Source: Mycolicibacterium stellerae
GTDB taxonomy: Bacteria; Actinomycetota; Actinomycetes; Mycobacteriales; Mycobacteriaceae
Assembly (NCBI RefSeq): GCF_003719305.1
Contig: NZ_RARC01000002.1
Span: forward strand, 62,001-126,000
Direction of reading: 5' to 3'
DNA length: 64,000 nucleotides
The notes under the pieces were generated by a model that worked only from the letters and a program-made list of their open reading frames with translations, did not search any database and was not told the DNA's origin. Position numbers and translations under genes: made by a program. This document shows, in pieces, positions 8,283 through 15,889 of this stretch; the stretch's first letter is position 1; every line of letters begins with the position of its first letter.

Positions 8283-9122
8283 ATGAACACAATTCTTGTC
8301 ACCGGCGCAACCGGCAACGTCGGGCGCCCTCTGGTCAACCAGCTTGCCGAAGCCGGCGTGCAGGTGCGCGCCGTCACCCGTGCGCCCGATTCCGCGCCGT
8401 TTCCCGCTGACGTCGAGGTGGTCGGATCCGCCGCCGAAGGCATCCACGACGCATCCGCGGTGTTTCTCAATTCCCGGGCGCTGGGCGACGAGCTCGCGAC
8501 GGTGGTCGACCTCGCGCGCCGCGCAGGCGTTAGACGGCTTGTCGCGCTCTCGGCCATCAACGCCGACGACGACTTCTCGCGTCAGCCATCCCGCTTCCGC
8601 GGCGACCGCAACGCCGAAGTCGAACAGCACGCCGTCGACTCCGGCCTGGAGTGGGTCAGCCTGCGTCCGACCGTGTTCGCCACCAACTTCTTTGGAATGT
8701 GGGCAGCACAGATCAGAGCCGGTGATGTCATCAACGGTCCGTACGCGCAGGCCTCGACGGCGCCCATCGTCGACGCCGACATTTCGGCGGTGGCCGTGCA
8801 CGCACTGCTGCGCGACGACCTGGTGGGCCGCAAGATTCCGTTGACCGGTCCGCAGGCCCTCACCAACGCCGAGCTCGTCGACGTCATCGGCGATGTACTC
8901 GGCCGCCGGCTGCGCTATCGGGAGGCGCCGCCCGATCTCGTCCGCCGGCGCTTCATCGACATCGGGTTCTCCGCGGAGTTCGCCGATGCATACATGGCGC
9001 TCCTCGAGGCCACGGTGTCCACGCCAGCGCTGGTCACCAACGAGGTGGAGAAGATCCTGGGCCGCCCACCGCAGTCCTTTGGCGACGCGATCCGCTCACA
9101 CCGCGACCTGTTCGGCAATTAG
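8283..9122 (+). CDS. NmrA-family NAD(P)-binding oxidoreductase, probable ECF41 target
   Basis: This atypical short-chain-type Rossmann protein of 279 residues begins MNTILVTGATGNVGRPLV, with the GATGNVG dinucleotide motif at residues 8-14. The NmrA/HSCARG-like body follows without the classical YxxxK pair; family members act as NAD(P)H sensors or reductases (quinone reductase-like), so the reaction is not assigned. The start at 8283 fits the family N-terminus and a leaderless transcript from the GTAAC-N17-CGTC promoter. It is divergent from the ECF41 sigma gene and 15 nt upstream of a deazaflavin-dependent oxidoreductase gene, probably one operon. ECF41 sigma factors usually control just such a neighbouring oxidoreductase. 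Confidence 0.85.
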   Translation: MNTILVTGATGNVGRPLVNQLAEAGVQVRAVTRAPDSAPFPADVEVVGSAAEGIHDASAVFLNSRALGDELATVVDLARRAGVRRLVALSAINADDDFSRQPSRFRGDRNAEVEQHAVDSGLEWVSLRPTVFATNFFGMWAAQIRAGDVINGPYAQASTAPIVDADISAVAVHALLRDDLVGRKIPLTGPQALTNAELVDVIGDVLGRRLRYREAPPDLVRRRFIDIGFSAEFADAYMALLEATVSTPALVTNEVEKILGRPPQSFGDAIRSHRDLFGN

Positions 9123-9137
9123 CAAAGGAGACAGCAC

Positions 9138-9581
9138 ATGTCAGAACTTCGGCCGCCCCGATACCTCAAGCCGATGAACAGAATCGTCAAGGCGATGCAG
9201 AGGCTGGGCATTCGAACCGGGCCCGCGATGATCCTGACCGTGCCCGGCAGGAAGACGGGCAGACCGCGCAGCACCCCGATGACGCCGTTCACCTATCGCG
9301 GCGACATGTACACCGTCGCCGGTTATCCCGGCGCGGACTGGGCGGCGAACGCGCGGTCCGCGGGTACCGGCACTCTGTCCCGTGGCCGCAAGTCGCAGAC
9401 GATAAGGATCGTCGAACTCGACGCCGAAGAGTCGCGACCGGTGCTTCGCGAGTTCCCGGCGCAGGTTCCCGTCGGTGTCGGTTTCGCCAAGCGCTCAGGG
9501 CTGGTGCGCGAAGGGACCCCGGACGAGTTCGAGGCGCTGGCAGGACAATTGGCGGTGTTTCGGTTCGACCCGGCCAACTAG
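9138..9581 (+). CDS. Deazaflavin (F420)-dependent nitroreductase-family oxidoreductase (Ddn-like)
   Basis: A small 147-residue split-beta-barrel protein of the F420-dependent quinone/nitroreductase family. The conserved segment ILTVPGRKTGRPRSTPM (about 32-48), followed by YTVAGYPGADWAAN (about 56-70), matches the cofactor-binding core of Ddn-like enzymes. AAGGAG at 9125-9130 gives 7-nt spacing to the ATG. It is second in the NmrA operon and so probably under the ECF sigma factor, suggesting a role in quinone or electrophile reduction. The stop TAG lies inside CTAG shared with the convergent DUF4097 gene. Substrate unknown. Confidence 0.85.
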   Translation: MSELRPPRYLKPMNRIVKAMQRLGIRTGPAMILTVPGRKTGRPRSTPMTPFTYRGDMYTVAGYPGADWAANARSAGTGTLSRGRKSQTIRIVELDAEESRPVLREFPAQVPVGVGFAKRSGLVREGTPDEFEALAGQLAVFRFDPAN

Positions 9582-10384
9582 CCTGCGACGCCCGCGGTGG
9601 CACGTTGCACCGCGATGTCACCGGAGCCCGTCTTCACGTTCACGGTGAGCGTCTCGTCGCCGTCGGCCGGGCCGTCCGCCGACTGCAGGCCGTTGCGAAC
9701 CTTGCCCGAATGCGTCCTCAGGTCGAGCCGGGCCGCGGTGCCCTCCGCGACCCCGACCTCGGTGTCACCACTGCCGGTCTGCACAGAAACCTCACCGGTC
9801 ATCGCGTCGGCAACGACGACGTCGCCCGATGCGGTCTGCGCGTTGACCGCGCCACGGAGCCGCCTGATCGTCAATGAGCCGCTGGCCGCACGGAACTTGA
9901 CGTCGCCGGTCAGCGCTTCGACGGCGGCGTCCCCCGACGCCGTCGAGATGGCTGCCGTGCCCTTGATGTTCTCAACCGTGATTCCACCAGATGCGCTGTC
10001 GGCCTTGATGTTTCCGGTTACGGATCCCACGGCGGCATCTCCGCTGGCGGTGGAGAACCGGCAGTCGCCGAAGTCACCTTTGGCACGCACCCGCGCGGAC
10101 ACCGATGACACCTGCAGCCGTGATCGCGACGGGAGTTCGATGTCGACGACGACGGAGCCGCCGCGGCCGAGGGAGATGAACCGTCTTCCCGCCGACACGG
10201 TGAGCGTGCCGTCGCGGAAGTCGACGCGCGCGGCCTCGGCTATCCGGATGTCGGAGGTTCGGTTCGGATCCCGTGGGCTGATCTGCACCACCGTGTCCTC
10301 GCGGTCGGTGGCGGTGACGTGTACCGCGCCGCTGACCACCTCGACGGAGGCGTTGATCGGTTCTGGCGTTGCGAATGTCGGCAT
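9578..10384 (-). CDS. DUF4097-type beta-repeat protein
   Basis: The 268-residue protein consists almost entirely of short beta strands with recurring TASGDAAV, SASGGITV and TGSGDTEV motifs, the pattern of the DUF4097/DUF4098 adhesin-like beta-solenoid family. There is no signal peptide or membrane segment, so it is probably cytoplasmic. The ATG at 10384 has a strong AGGAGG 5-6 nt upstream; a longer reading back to 10456 lacks one. It lies 25 nt downstream of an RHH/HicB-like gene, with which it recurs in actinobacteria. Function is unknown. The stop overlaps the convergent deazaflavin oxidoreductase gene in a shared CTAG. Confidence 0.85.
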   Translation of the reverse strand: MPTFATPEPINASVEVVSGAVHVTATDREDTVVQISPRDPNRTSDIRIAEAARVDFRDGTLTVSAGRRFISLGRGGSVVVDIELPSRSRLQVSSVSARVRAKGDFGDCRFSTASGDAAVGSVTGNIKADSASGGITVENIKGTAAISTASGDAAVEALTGDVKFRAASGSLTIRRLRGAVNAQTASGDVVVADAMTGEVSVQTGSGDTEVGVAEGTAARLDLRTHSGKVRNGLQSADGPADGDETLTVNVKTGSGDIAVQRATAGVAG

Positions 10385-10409
10385 CGTTCCTCCTGTCGTG
10401 AATTCTTGG

Positions 10410-10883
10410 TCAGCGGACCCAGCCGCTGAACTGCTTGTCGGTGTTGGCTCGCGCATGACGTTTGCCTCCGAGCGCCGACGCGACGGCGCGAACCAGCCAC
10501 GCGTTCACCGACAGCCCTTCGACACGTGCCGCCGCATCGACCGGCGACCTCAGGCTCTCTGGCACCCGCAGCGTCACCCGCCACGTGCCGCCGTCGTCGT
10601 CGGCTTCCGGCACCGCGGAAACCGGTGCGGGCTCGTCTTGGACCGCGGGGCTGACGGTGAACTCCGGGTCGCGGCCGCGCAGTCGGACGTGCACCGATCG
10701 GGGTGCCACTTCGCGGGTGATCTCCTCCGCCGCATCCGACAGCGCTTCGAGCAATGCGAGACGAATCGCCGAATCCAGCGGCGCGGTCAGTCGATCCGCG
10801 AGCGCCTCGGCTTCGGGACCGGCTGCGGCGGCTGCCACACCCAACTCGTGACGCACCCCGTCGACGTACGGTTGCAGATCCAT
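10410..10883 (-). CDS. Ribbon-helix-helix / HicB-like DNA-binding protein
   Basis: The 157-residue protein has a C-terminal ribbon-helix-helix-like segment (about 100-140): WRVTLRVPESLRSPVDAAAR then GLSVNAWLVRAVASAL, as in HicB/Arc-type antitoxins. The N-terminal half is Ala/Glu-rich and helical. No HicA-type toxin lies next to it; instead it precedes the DUF4097 gene by 25 nt. That pairing suggests a regulator of the DUF4097 gene, not a classical toxin-antitoxin module. A dyad GGTGACA-N9-TGTCACC lies just upstream of the ATG and is a candidate autoregulatory site. Confidence 0.75.
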   Translation of the reverse strand: MDLQPYVDGVRHELGVAAAAAGPEAEALADRLTAPLDSAIRLALLEALSDAAEEITREVAPRSVHVRLRGRDPEFTVSPAVQDEPAPVSAVPEADDDGGTWRVTLRVPESLRSPVDAAARVEGLSVNAWLVRAVASALGGKRHARANTDKQFSGWVR

Positions 10884-10891
10884 GACGTCAT

Positions 10892-10914
10892 GGTGACATC
10901 AATATGGTGTCACC
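10892..10914. promoter_or_regulatory. Operator-like dyad upstream of the RHH gene
   Basis: GGTGACA (10892-10898) and TGTCACC (10908-10914) form a perfect 7-bp inverted repeat with a 9-nt spacer, 8 nt upstream of the RHH start codon. A third half-site, GTGTCAC, follows at 10919-10925. The position suits repression by the RHH protein; this is inference. Confidence 0.5.
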
Positions 10915-10941
10915 ACAAGTGTCACACTGGTGCACCGATCG

Positions 10942-11808
10942 CTACCTGCACTTTTCGATGAAATCCTCGGCGAACCGTTCGATGGGCTCCCGGTAGCTCT
11001 CGACGCCTGCACCGGAGTCCTGCCCCAGCCACGGCCTGCACATGACCGCGGTGATGCCCGCGTCTTCGGCGCGCCGGTATGTGTCGACCGACGGAGGCTC
11101 CAGCAGCGCCAGGACGATCTCGAACGGTTCGTGTTCGCGTCCGTACTCCCGGCGCAGCTCGGTCAGCCGCGTCGCATATCCGACCGACTCGTCCCACACA
11201 TACGCGTATCCGACCCAGCCGTCGCAGAGCCGTGCCGCGCGACGCAGCGCCACTTCTGACTCACCACCGCACAGAATCGGCACAGGCGAAGGCGGATGCG
11301 GTTCGAGCATCATTTCGGGCACTCGGTAGTGCTCACCCTGCCAGGACACCCAGCCGCCCCGCCACAGCGCCCGCAGCGCCGGGATCATCTCGTCGAGCCG
11401 CTTGCCGCGGTCGGTGAAGTCCTGCCCCATCAGTTCGTACTCCTCGCGCATCCAGCCGATGCCTGCCGCAAGGGAAACCCGCCCATGGGAGACCACGGAC
11501 GCGGTCGCCACCAACTTGGCCACCTCGAGCAGGGGTCGCGCTGGAGCAACGTAGATCGCGTTGGAGAACCGAAGCCGGGTCGTCACCGCGGCCATCGCAC
11601 CGATCAGCACCCACGGGTCGGGCCACGCGGTGTCTGGCTCCCATCCCGGCTTGCCGTCCACGGAGTCGGGGTAGGGCGAGGACAGCTCGCGCGGATAGAT
11701 CATGTGGTCGGAACACAAAATGCCGTCGTAGCCTGCGTCGTCGAGCATCCTGGCAACCGGCACAGCCTCCAGCGGGTCCATGAACGCGGTCCCCGACCAA
11801 AACTGCAT
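10942..11808 (-). CDS. F420-dependent LLM-class oxidoreductase (TIGR03619-like)
   Basis: A luciferase-like TIM-barrel protein of 288 residues. It starts MQFWSGTAFMDPLEAVPVAR and contains the family motifs GYDGILCSDHM (about 27-37), a strand with SNAIYVAPARPLLEVAKLV (about 83-101) and RVSLAAGIGW (about 110-119). Mycobacterial relatives use coenzyme F420 or FMN; the substrate is not predictable. It is monocistronic: divergent from photolyase (62-nt gap) and 58 nt upstream of the RHH gene on the same strand. Confidence 0.85.
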   Translation of the reverse strand: MQFWSGTAFMDPLEAVPVARMLDDAGYDGILCSDHMIYPRELSSPYPDSVDGKPGWEPDTAWPDPWVLIGAMAAVTTRLRFSNAIYVAPARPLLEVAKLVATASVVSHGRVSLAAGIGWMREEYELMGQDFTDRGKRLDEMIPALRALWRGGWVSWQGEHYRVPEMMLEPHPPSPVPILCGGESEVALRRAARLCDGWVGYAYVWDESVGYATRLTELRREYGREHEPFEIVLALLEPPSVDTYRRAEDAGITAVMCRPWLGQDSGAGVESYREPIERFAEDFIEKCR

Positions 11809-11871
11809 ACGTCATCCTTCCGTCAGCGAAGCCCTTTGTTTCTATAGCCGGAATTCGGGCAGCATCAAAGG

Positions 11872-13167
11872 ATGCCCACTTTGTTGTGGTTCAGGCGGGA
11901 TTTGAGGCTGCGCGACCTGCCCGCCCTGCTGAACGCCGCAGAGTCAGACGGCGAGGTGCTGGCCTGCTACGTCCTCGACCCTCGGCTGAAGGCGTCGTCG
12001 GGTCCGCGGCGGCTGCAATACCTCTACGACGCGCTGCGCGAACTGCGCGATGCGCTTGACGGCAGGCTGCTGGTGACGCGTGGACAGCCGGAGAAGCGGA
12101 TTCCCGCACTGGCCAAGTCCGTCGGCGCCTGCGCCGTCCATGTGTCGGCCGACTTCTCGCCGTTCGGCAGGCGCCGCGACGATGCCGTACGCGATGCACT
12201 CGGCGACATTCCGCTGGACGCATCCGGGTCGCCATATCTGGTCTCACCCGGCCGGGTGGTCAAGGGCGACGGCGAACCGTACAAGGTGTTCACCCCGTTC
12301 TACAGCGCATGGCAGAAACACGGTTGGCGGGCGCCGGCCAATTCGGGACCGAAGTCGGCGAGCTGGATCAACCCCGACGACGTCGACGGCGGAGGTGTCG
12401 AAATCCCCGACGCCGGCGTGGAACTCGACCTGCCCGCGGGCGAGCAGGCGGCGCTTCGGCAGTGGAAGAAGTTCGTCGACGACGATCTCGCCGATTACGC
12501 CGACGGCCGCAACCGGCCGGATCTGGCAGCCACCAGCCGAATGTCTGCCCACCTGAAGTTCGGCACGATTCACCCGCGCACCATGGCCGTCGACCTCGGC
12601 CACGGCAAGGGTGCGCAGGCTTACTTGCGGGAGTTGGCATTTCGAGACTTCTACGCAGCGGTTCTCGACGAGTGGCCCGACAGCGCATGGTGGAACTGGA
12701 ACAAGTCGTTCGACTCGATGCAGACCGATGACGGCGCCGAGGCGAAGAAGGCGTTCGAGGCATGGAAAGCGGGTAGGACGGGCTACCCCATCGTCGACGC
12801 CGGAATGCGTCAGCTCGCCGAGACCGGCTGGATGCACAACCGGGTCCGGATGATCGTCGCTTCGTTTCTGGTCAAGGACCTGCACCTGCCGTGGCAGTGG
12901 GGCGCTCGCTGGTTCTTGGAGCAGCTCGTGGACGGCGATATCGCCAACAACCAGCACGGCTGGCAGTGGGCCGCGGGCACCGGCACCGACGCGGCGCCGT
13001 ACTTCAGGGTCTTCAACCCGACGACTCAGGGCGATAAGTTCGATCCCAAGGGCGTTTACGTTCGGCGCTGGATTCCTGAGCTGAACGACGACGACTATCC
13101 CGACCCGATCGTCGACCACAAGGCCGAGCGGGTCGAGGCGTTGCGCCGCTACAGCGCGCTCACTTGA
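11872..13167 (+). CDS. phr: Deoxyribodipyrimidine photolyase (cryptochrome/photolyase family)
   Basis: A 431-residue light-dependent DNA repair flavoprotein. The N-terminal alpha/beta antenna domain (about 1-125) starts MPTLLWFRRDLRLRDLPAL. The C-terminal FAD domain (about 190-430) has the class I signatures RTGYPIVDAGMRQL, WMHNRVRMIVASFLVKDL and NNQHGWQWAAGTG. It reverses UV-induced cyclobutane pyrimidine dimers. M. tuberculosis lacks a photolyase, so this is a marker of an environmental, light-exposed relative. The ATG directly precedes the motif. The last 8 nt overlap the convergent SDR gene. Confidence 0.94.
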   Translation: MPTLLWFRRDLRLRDLPALLNAAESDGEVLACYVLDPRLKASSGPRRLQYLYDALRELRDALDGRLLVTRGQPEKRIPALAKSVGACAVHVSADFSPFGRRRDDAVRDALGDIPLDASGSPYLVSPGRVVKGDGEPYKVFTPFYSAWQKHGWRAPANSGPKSASWINPDDVDGGGVEIPDAGVELDLPAGEQAALRQWKKFVDDDLADYADGRNRPDLAATSRMSAHLKFGTIHPRTMAVDLGHGKGAQAYLRELAFRDFYAAVLDEWPDSAWWNWNKSFDSMQTDDGAEAKKAFEAWKAGRTGYPIVDAGMRQLAETGWMHNRVRMIVASFLVKDLHLPWQWGARWFLEQLVDGDIANNQHGWQWAAGTGTDAAPYFRVFNPTTQGDKFDPKGVYVRRWIPELNDDDYPDPIVDHKAERVEALRRYSALT

Positions 13168-13993
13168 GGGTCAGCCCACCGTCCAGCGGCAGGGCCACGC
13201 CGGTGAGATGCCTACCGGAATGGCCACAGAAGTAGACGATCGCATCGGTGACCTCGGCGGGGTCCATCGGCGGCATGGACAGCTTCGGCTGCTGAGCGTC
13301 GCCGAACTCGGGTTGGTCGCCGACCAGGCGCCCCATCGCCTCGTTGATGATCATCGGCGTCGCAACGCCGCCGGGATGTACCGAGTTGACGCGAATGTTC
13401 TTCTCCGCCAGTGAGGTTGCGTAATGACGCATCACACCGATCACAGCGTGCTTGGAGGCGGTGTATCCCGCGGCGCCGTGACTCATGGTGTCAAAGGTGG
13501 TGCTGACCGATTTGAACCCCGCGGCAGAACTCGTGATGACGATGGCACCACCCTCGCCCTGGTTCAGCACTGCGGGCAGCGCGGCCTCGATTGTGAAATA
13601 AACACCCTTCAGGTTCACGTCGACGGCGTCGACGAACGCCGTGATGTCGAGCCGCTGTGTCCCCGCAGCGGGAAAGATCCCCGCGTTGGCCAACACGAAG
13701 TCGAGCCTGCCGAGTTCCGCCACGCCGTTGGCCACGACCTCCCTGACCCGCTCGAAGTCGCGCACGTCGGCCTGCTCGGCGACGATGCGCCGACCGGTCT
13801 TCTCGACGAGGTTGACCGTCTCGTCGAGATCCTCTCGGCTCGGCATCGGGTAGGCCACGCTGTCGATCTGTTCGCACAGATCGAGGGCGATGACGTCGGC
13901 GCCTTCCTCGGCGAACCGAACGGCGTGCGATCGCCCCTGACCTCGCGCCGCCCCGCTGATGAAGACCACTTTGCCCTCGAACTGTCCTGCCAT
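13160..13993 (-). CDS. Mycofactocin-type SDR family oxidoreductase
   Basis: A short-chain dehydrogenase/reductase of 277 residues. It has the NAD-binding motif SGAARGQGR (about 13-21), NAG at about residue 100, the catalytic Ser in TSSAAGF and Tyr-x-x-x-Lys in GYTASK. Insertions after the second strand (DLCEQIDSVAYPM) and before the C-terminus are typical of the mycofactocin-coupled SDR subfamily, which keeps its nicotinamide bound. The ATG at 13993 is chosen because the sequence before MAGQFEGKVV is not conserved SDR. Substrate is probably an alcohol or ketone; not assigned further. It converges on and overlaps photolyase by 8 nt. Confidence 0.88.
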   Translation of the reverse strand: MAGQFEGKVVFISGAARGQGRSHAVRFAEEGADVIALDLCEQIDSVAYPMPSREDLDETVNLVEKTGRRIVAEQADVRDFERVREVVANGVAELGRLDFVLANAGIFPAAGTQRLDITAFVDAVDVNLKGVYFTIEAALPAVLNQGEGGAIVITSSAAGFKSVSTTFDTMSHGAAGYTASKHAVIGVMRHYATSLAEKNIRVNSVHPGGVATPMIINEAMGRLVGDQPEFGDAQQPKLSMPPMDPAEVTDAIVYFCGHSGRHLTGVALPLDGGLTLK

Positions 13994-14003
13994 GACGCAC
14001 CAC

Positions 14004-14021
14004 ACTACGTCGATGCGTAGT
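14004..14021. promoter_or_regulatory. Short dyad in the SDR/DUF2631 divergent region
   Basis: ACTACG (14004-14009) and CGTAGT (14016-14021) form a perfect 6-bp inverted repeat with a 6-nt spacer, 10 nt upstream of the SDR start. Size and position suit a small operator, but no regulator gene is adjacent. Confidence 0.35.
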
Positions 14022-14070
14022 AGACGTGTAATGATGTCGGCAGCGCTAGGCCCGACCTCAAGGAGCAGCC

Positions 14071-14325
14071 GTGGTGAGCACCGAGTTGGACAAGACCGAC
14101 GGTGTCGACGTCGAAGATGTGCCATCGGCGGCGTGGGGCTGGTCCAAGGAGAACCACAAGTGGATCCAGATCGGCGGCATCGTCTCCGCGCTGTTCATCT
14201 TGGCGATGCTGCGCGGCAACCACGTCGGGAAAGTCGAGGACGTCTTCGTGATCGTCTTCGCGATAGTGATCCTCGGCGTCGTCGCGCGCGACTGGTGGCT
14301 GCGCCGCCGCGGCTGGACCAGGTAG
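14071..14325 (+). CDS. DUF2631 small membrane protein (Rv2876-like)
   Basis: An 84-residue protein with an acidic N-terminus containing the conserved AWGWSKENHK stretch, then two hydrophobic helices (about 34-47 and 56-72) and a basic WLRRRGWTR tail. This is the DUF2631 family; in M. tuberculosis the homologue (Rv2876) directly follows mpt70. Here about 6.7 kb of other genes separate it from the MPT70-like gene, making it a synteny marker for the insertion. Start: GTG at 14071 with upstream AAGGAG. The stop is 1 nt from the convergent WS/DGAT stop. Function unknown. Confidence 0.85.
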   Translation: MVSTELDKTDGVDVEDVPSAAWGWSKENHKWIQIGGIVSALFILAMLRGNHVGKVEDVFVIVFAIVILGVVARDWWLRRRGWTR

Positions 14326-14326
14326 G

Positions 14327-15757
14327 TCAGGTAGCCGCGGCCACCGGCAGCGCCGATCCGACCGGTCTCAGCTCACCGGTGATTCCGGCCGCCGTCCGGA
14401 TCTCATTGAACGCCTCCAGCATTGCGTCCGTCGCCTCGTGCGGATCGTCCAGCGTGCGGTCGTCGGTGAGCACCGAGATGGCCAACTGGTCGACATAGCT
14501 CCAGACGGTGATGTTCATCCCGCTGCCACTGACTACAGGCCCGACCGAATAGATCTCGCTGACCGTCGCCCCCTCGATGGTGCCGCGCTCCCGCGGTCCG
14601 GGGACATTGGAAATCGTCAGGTTGAAGACGCTCGCCGACTCCAGGCGCCTTGCCTGTGCGCGGAAGAACGACGGCGCCAGCGACGGCGGAAGATAGGACA
14701 TCCACGCGGGCAGCAGCATCGGCCCCAGCAATTGGTTGTTCTCCTTGGCGATGCCAGACGCCGCCGAGGCCAGCCTGACCCGCTCCAGCGGGTCTTCGAT
14801 GTGGACGGCCAATGAGGGCGTCATGTAGGTGAACTCGTTGCCCGCCAACCTTTCCCGCGACGGGTTGGTGCTGATCGGCACCCCTGCGATCAGCGGAGCG
14901 TCGGCCTTGCCGTCATAGCGCAGCAGCAGCTTGCGCAGCGCTCCCGCCGCCATCGCCAGCACCATGTCGTTGATGGTGACCCCGAGATGCTTGCCGGTCT
15001 CCTTGACGTCGGCCAGTGCCAGCGGCGCGGTCGCGAACCGGCGGCCCGCCGTCACCTTGTGGTTGATGAAGCAGTCCGGCGGCGCAAAGTTCTTGGCGAG
15101 GTCGGGCTGCTCTCCGCGCTCCTTGGACCGCCGCCTGACCCGGGACACCCCGGTCGCCGTCTCGTTCACAAGACGGGGCAGCTTGCGGATGAGCCCGACG
15201 TGGTCACGTGCGGCGGCCCGCAGCAGCGCTGGACTGGTCCTGGCGATGTCGGGCTCTTCGAACATCCCGACCACTCCGGTCGGCCCGTCGGCCGAGATCG
15301 CCATGGCCATCTGATTGGCCGACGCCAAGCCGTCGGCCAGCACGTGGTGGACCTTGTGGATGATCGCGATGCGGTCGTCTGCCAGCCCTTCGGCGACGTA
15401 CATCTCCCAGAGCGGACGATTGCGGTCAAGCGGGGTGCTGGCGATCTCGCCGATCAGCTGGTCCAGTTCGCGGCGCCCACCTGGCGCGGGCACCCTGGCC
15501 TGGCGGACGTGATAGTCGAAGTCGATGTGGTCGTTGAGCACCCACATCGGGTGGTGCAGCTTCATCGGGATATCGACGAGCTGATAGCGAAGCGGCGCCA
15601 TCGCCTGCAACCTCGGGAATGCCACGGCGCGAAACAGGTCGAAGTCGTAGCCGCCGACGTCGGACACATCCAGCACGCCGATCTTGAGCGTATGCATGTG
15701 TATTTCCGGTGTTTCGGTGTAGAGCATCAACGCGTCCACACCATTGAGTCGCTTCAC
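14327..15757 (-). CDS. Wax ester synthase/diacylglycerol acyltransferase (WS/DGAT, Tgs family)
   Basis: A 476-residue acyl-CoA:alcohol/diacylglycerol O-acyltransferase that makes triacylglycerol or wax ester storage lipid at the membrane. The N-terminus KRLNGVDALMLYTETP is the usual family start. The catalytic motif is HHVLADG (HHxxxDG) at about residue 134. The C-terminal domain has NDMVLAMAAGALR and the NVPGP segment. GTG at 15757 is chosen from family length. A strong GGAAGGAG site at about 15806-15813 instead precedes an ATG (15800) in another frame. Also, a possible upstream leaderless ORF ends in GTGA overlapping this start, so translation may be coupled. Its promoter candidate is the 30-bp element at 15852-15881. 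Confidence 0.9.
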   Translation of the reverse strand: MKRLNGVDALMLYTETPEIHMHTLKIGVLDVSDVGGYDFDLFRAVAFPRLQAMAPLRYQLVDIPMKLHHPMWVLNDHIDFDYHVRQARVPAPGGRRELDQLIGEIASTPLDRNRPLWEMYVAEGLADDRIAIIHKVHHVLADGLASANQMAMAISADGPTGVVGMFEEPDIARTSPALLRAAARDHVGLIRKLPRLVNETATGVSRVRRRSKERGEQPDLAKNFAPPDCFINHKVTAGRRFATAPLALADVKETGKHLGVTINDMVLAMAAGALRKLLLRYDGKADAPLIAGVPISTNPSRERLAGNEFTYMTPSLAVHIEDPLERVRLASAASGIAKENNQLLGPMLLPAWMSYLPPSLAPSFFRAQARRLESASVFNLTISNVPGPRERGTIEGATVSEIYSVGPVVSGSGMNITVWSYVDQLAISVLTDDRTLDDPHEATDAMLEAFNEIRTAAGITGELRPVGSALPVAAAT

Positions 15758-15846
15758 GCCCACCCCATTCGTCGACGGCCCCGACCTGTGTACCCGCCAT
15801 TGCACTCCTTCCGTCGGCGCAGCAGGCGACTTCGAGAAAAGTGCAC
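15754..15846 (-). CDS. Possible leaderless upstream ORF of the WS/DGAT gene
   Basis: On the minus strand a GTG at 15846 lies 5 nt after the promoter element at 15852-15881. It opens a 30-codon frame (VHFSRSRLLRRRKECNGG...) whose TGA overlaps the WS/DGAT GTG as GTGA. The peptide is Arg-rich and resembles no family I know. The evidence is its position, the leaderless spacing and the coupling overlap; the same design appears at 45005-45034. It may be a leader peptide, or a chance frame. Confidence 0.3.
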   Translation of the reverse strand: MHFSRSRLLRRRKECNGGYTGRGRRRMGWA

Positions 15847-15851
15847 CCCGG

Positions 15852-15881
15852 GGCGTGACGGTCGGCCCGGGATTTGTAAAG
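15852..15881. promoter_or_regulatory. 30-bp bidirectional promoter element, copy e
   Basis: Read on the minus strand: CTTTAC-N14-CGTCACGCC, i.e. TTTACA-N17-CACGCC, directed toward the WS/DGAT gene. Read on the plus strand: GTGACG-N16-TAAAGC (15877-15882), with the DUF427 ATG at 15890, 7 nt downstream. Relatives lie at 28531, 33833, 45041 and 48163. This copy is the most divergent in the RTGTCACSCY half. Confidence 0.5.
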
Positions 15882-15889
15882 CTTTGGCG

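Noticed and set aside
10410..10883. HicB antitoxin of a toxin-antitoxin pair
   Set aside because: No small HicA-like toxin gene is adjacent on either side; the partner is a DUF4097 gene.
14987..15889. Long plus-strand extension upstream of the DUF427 gene
   Set aside because: It is the antisense of the WS/DGAT gene; the DUF427 family N-terminus and the leaderless promoter place the start at 15890.
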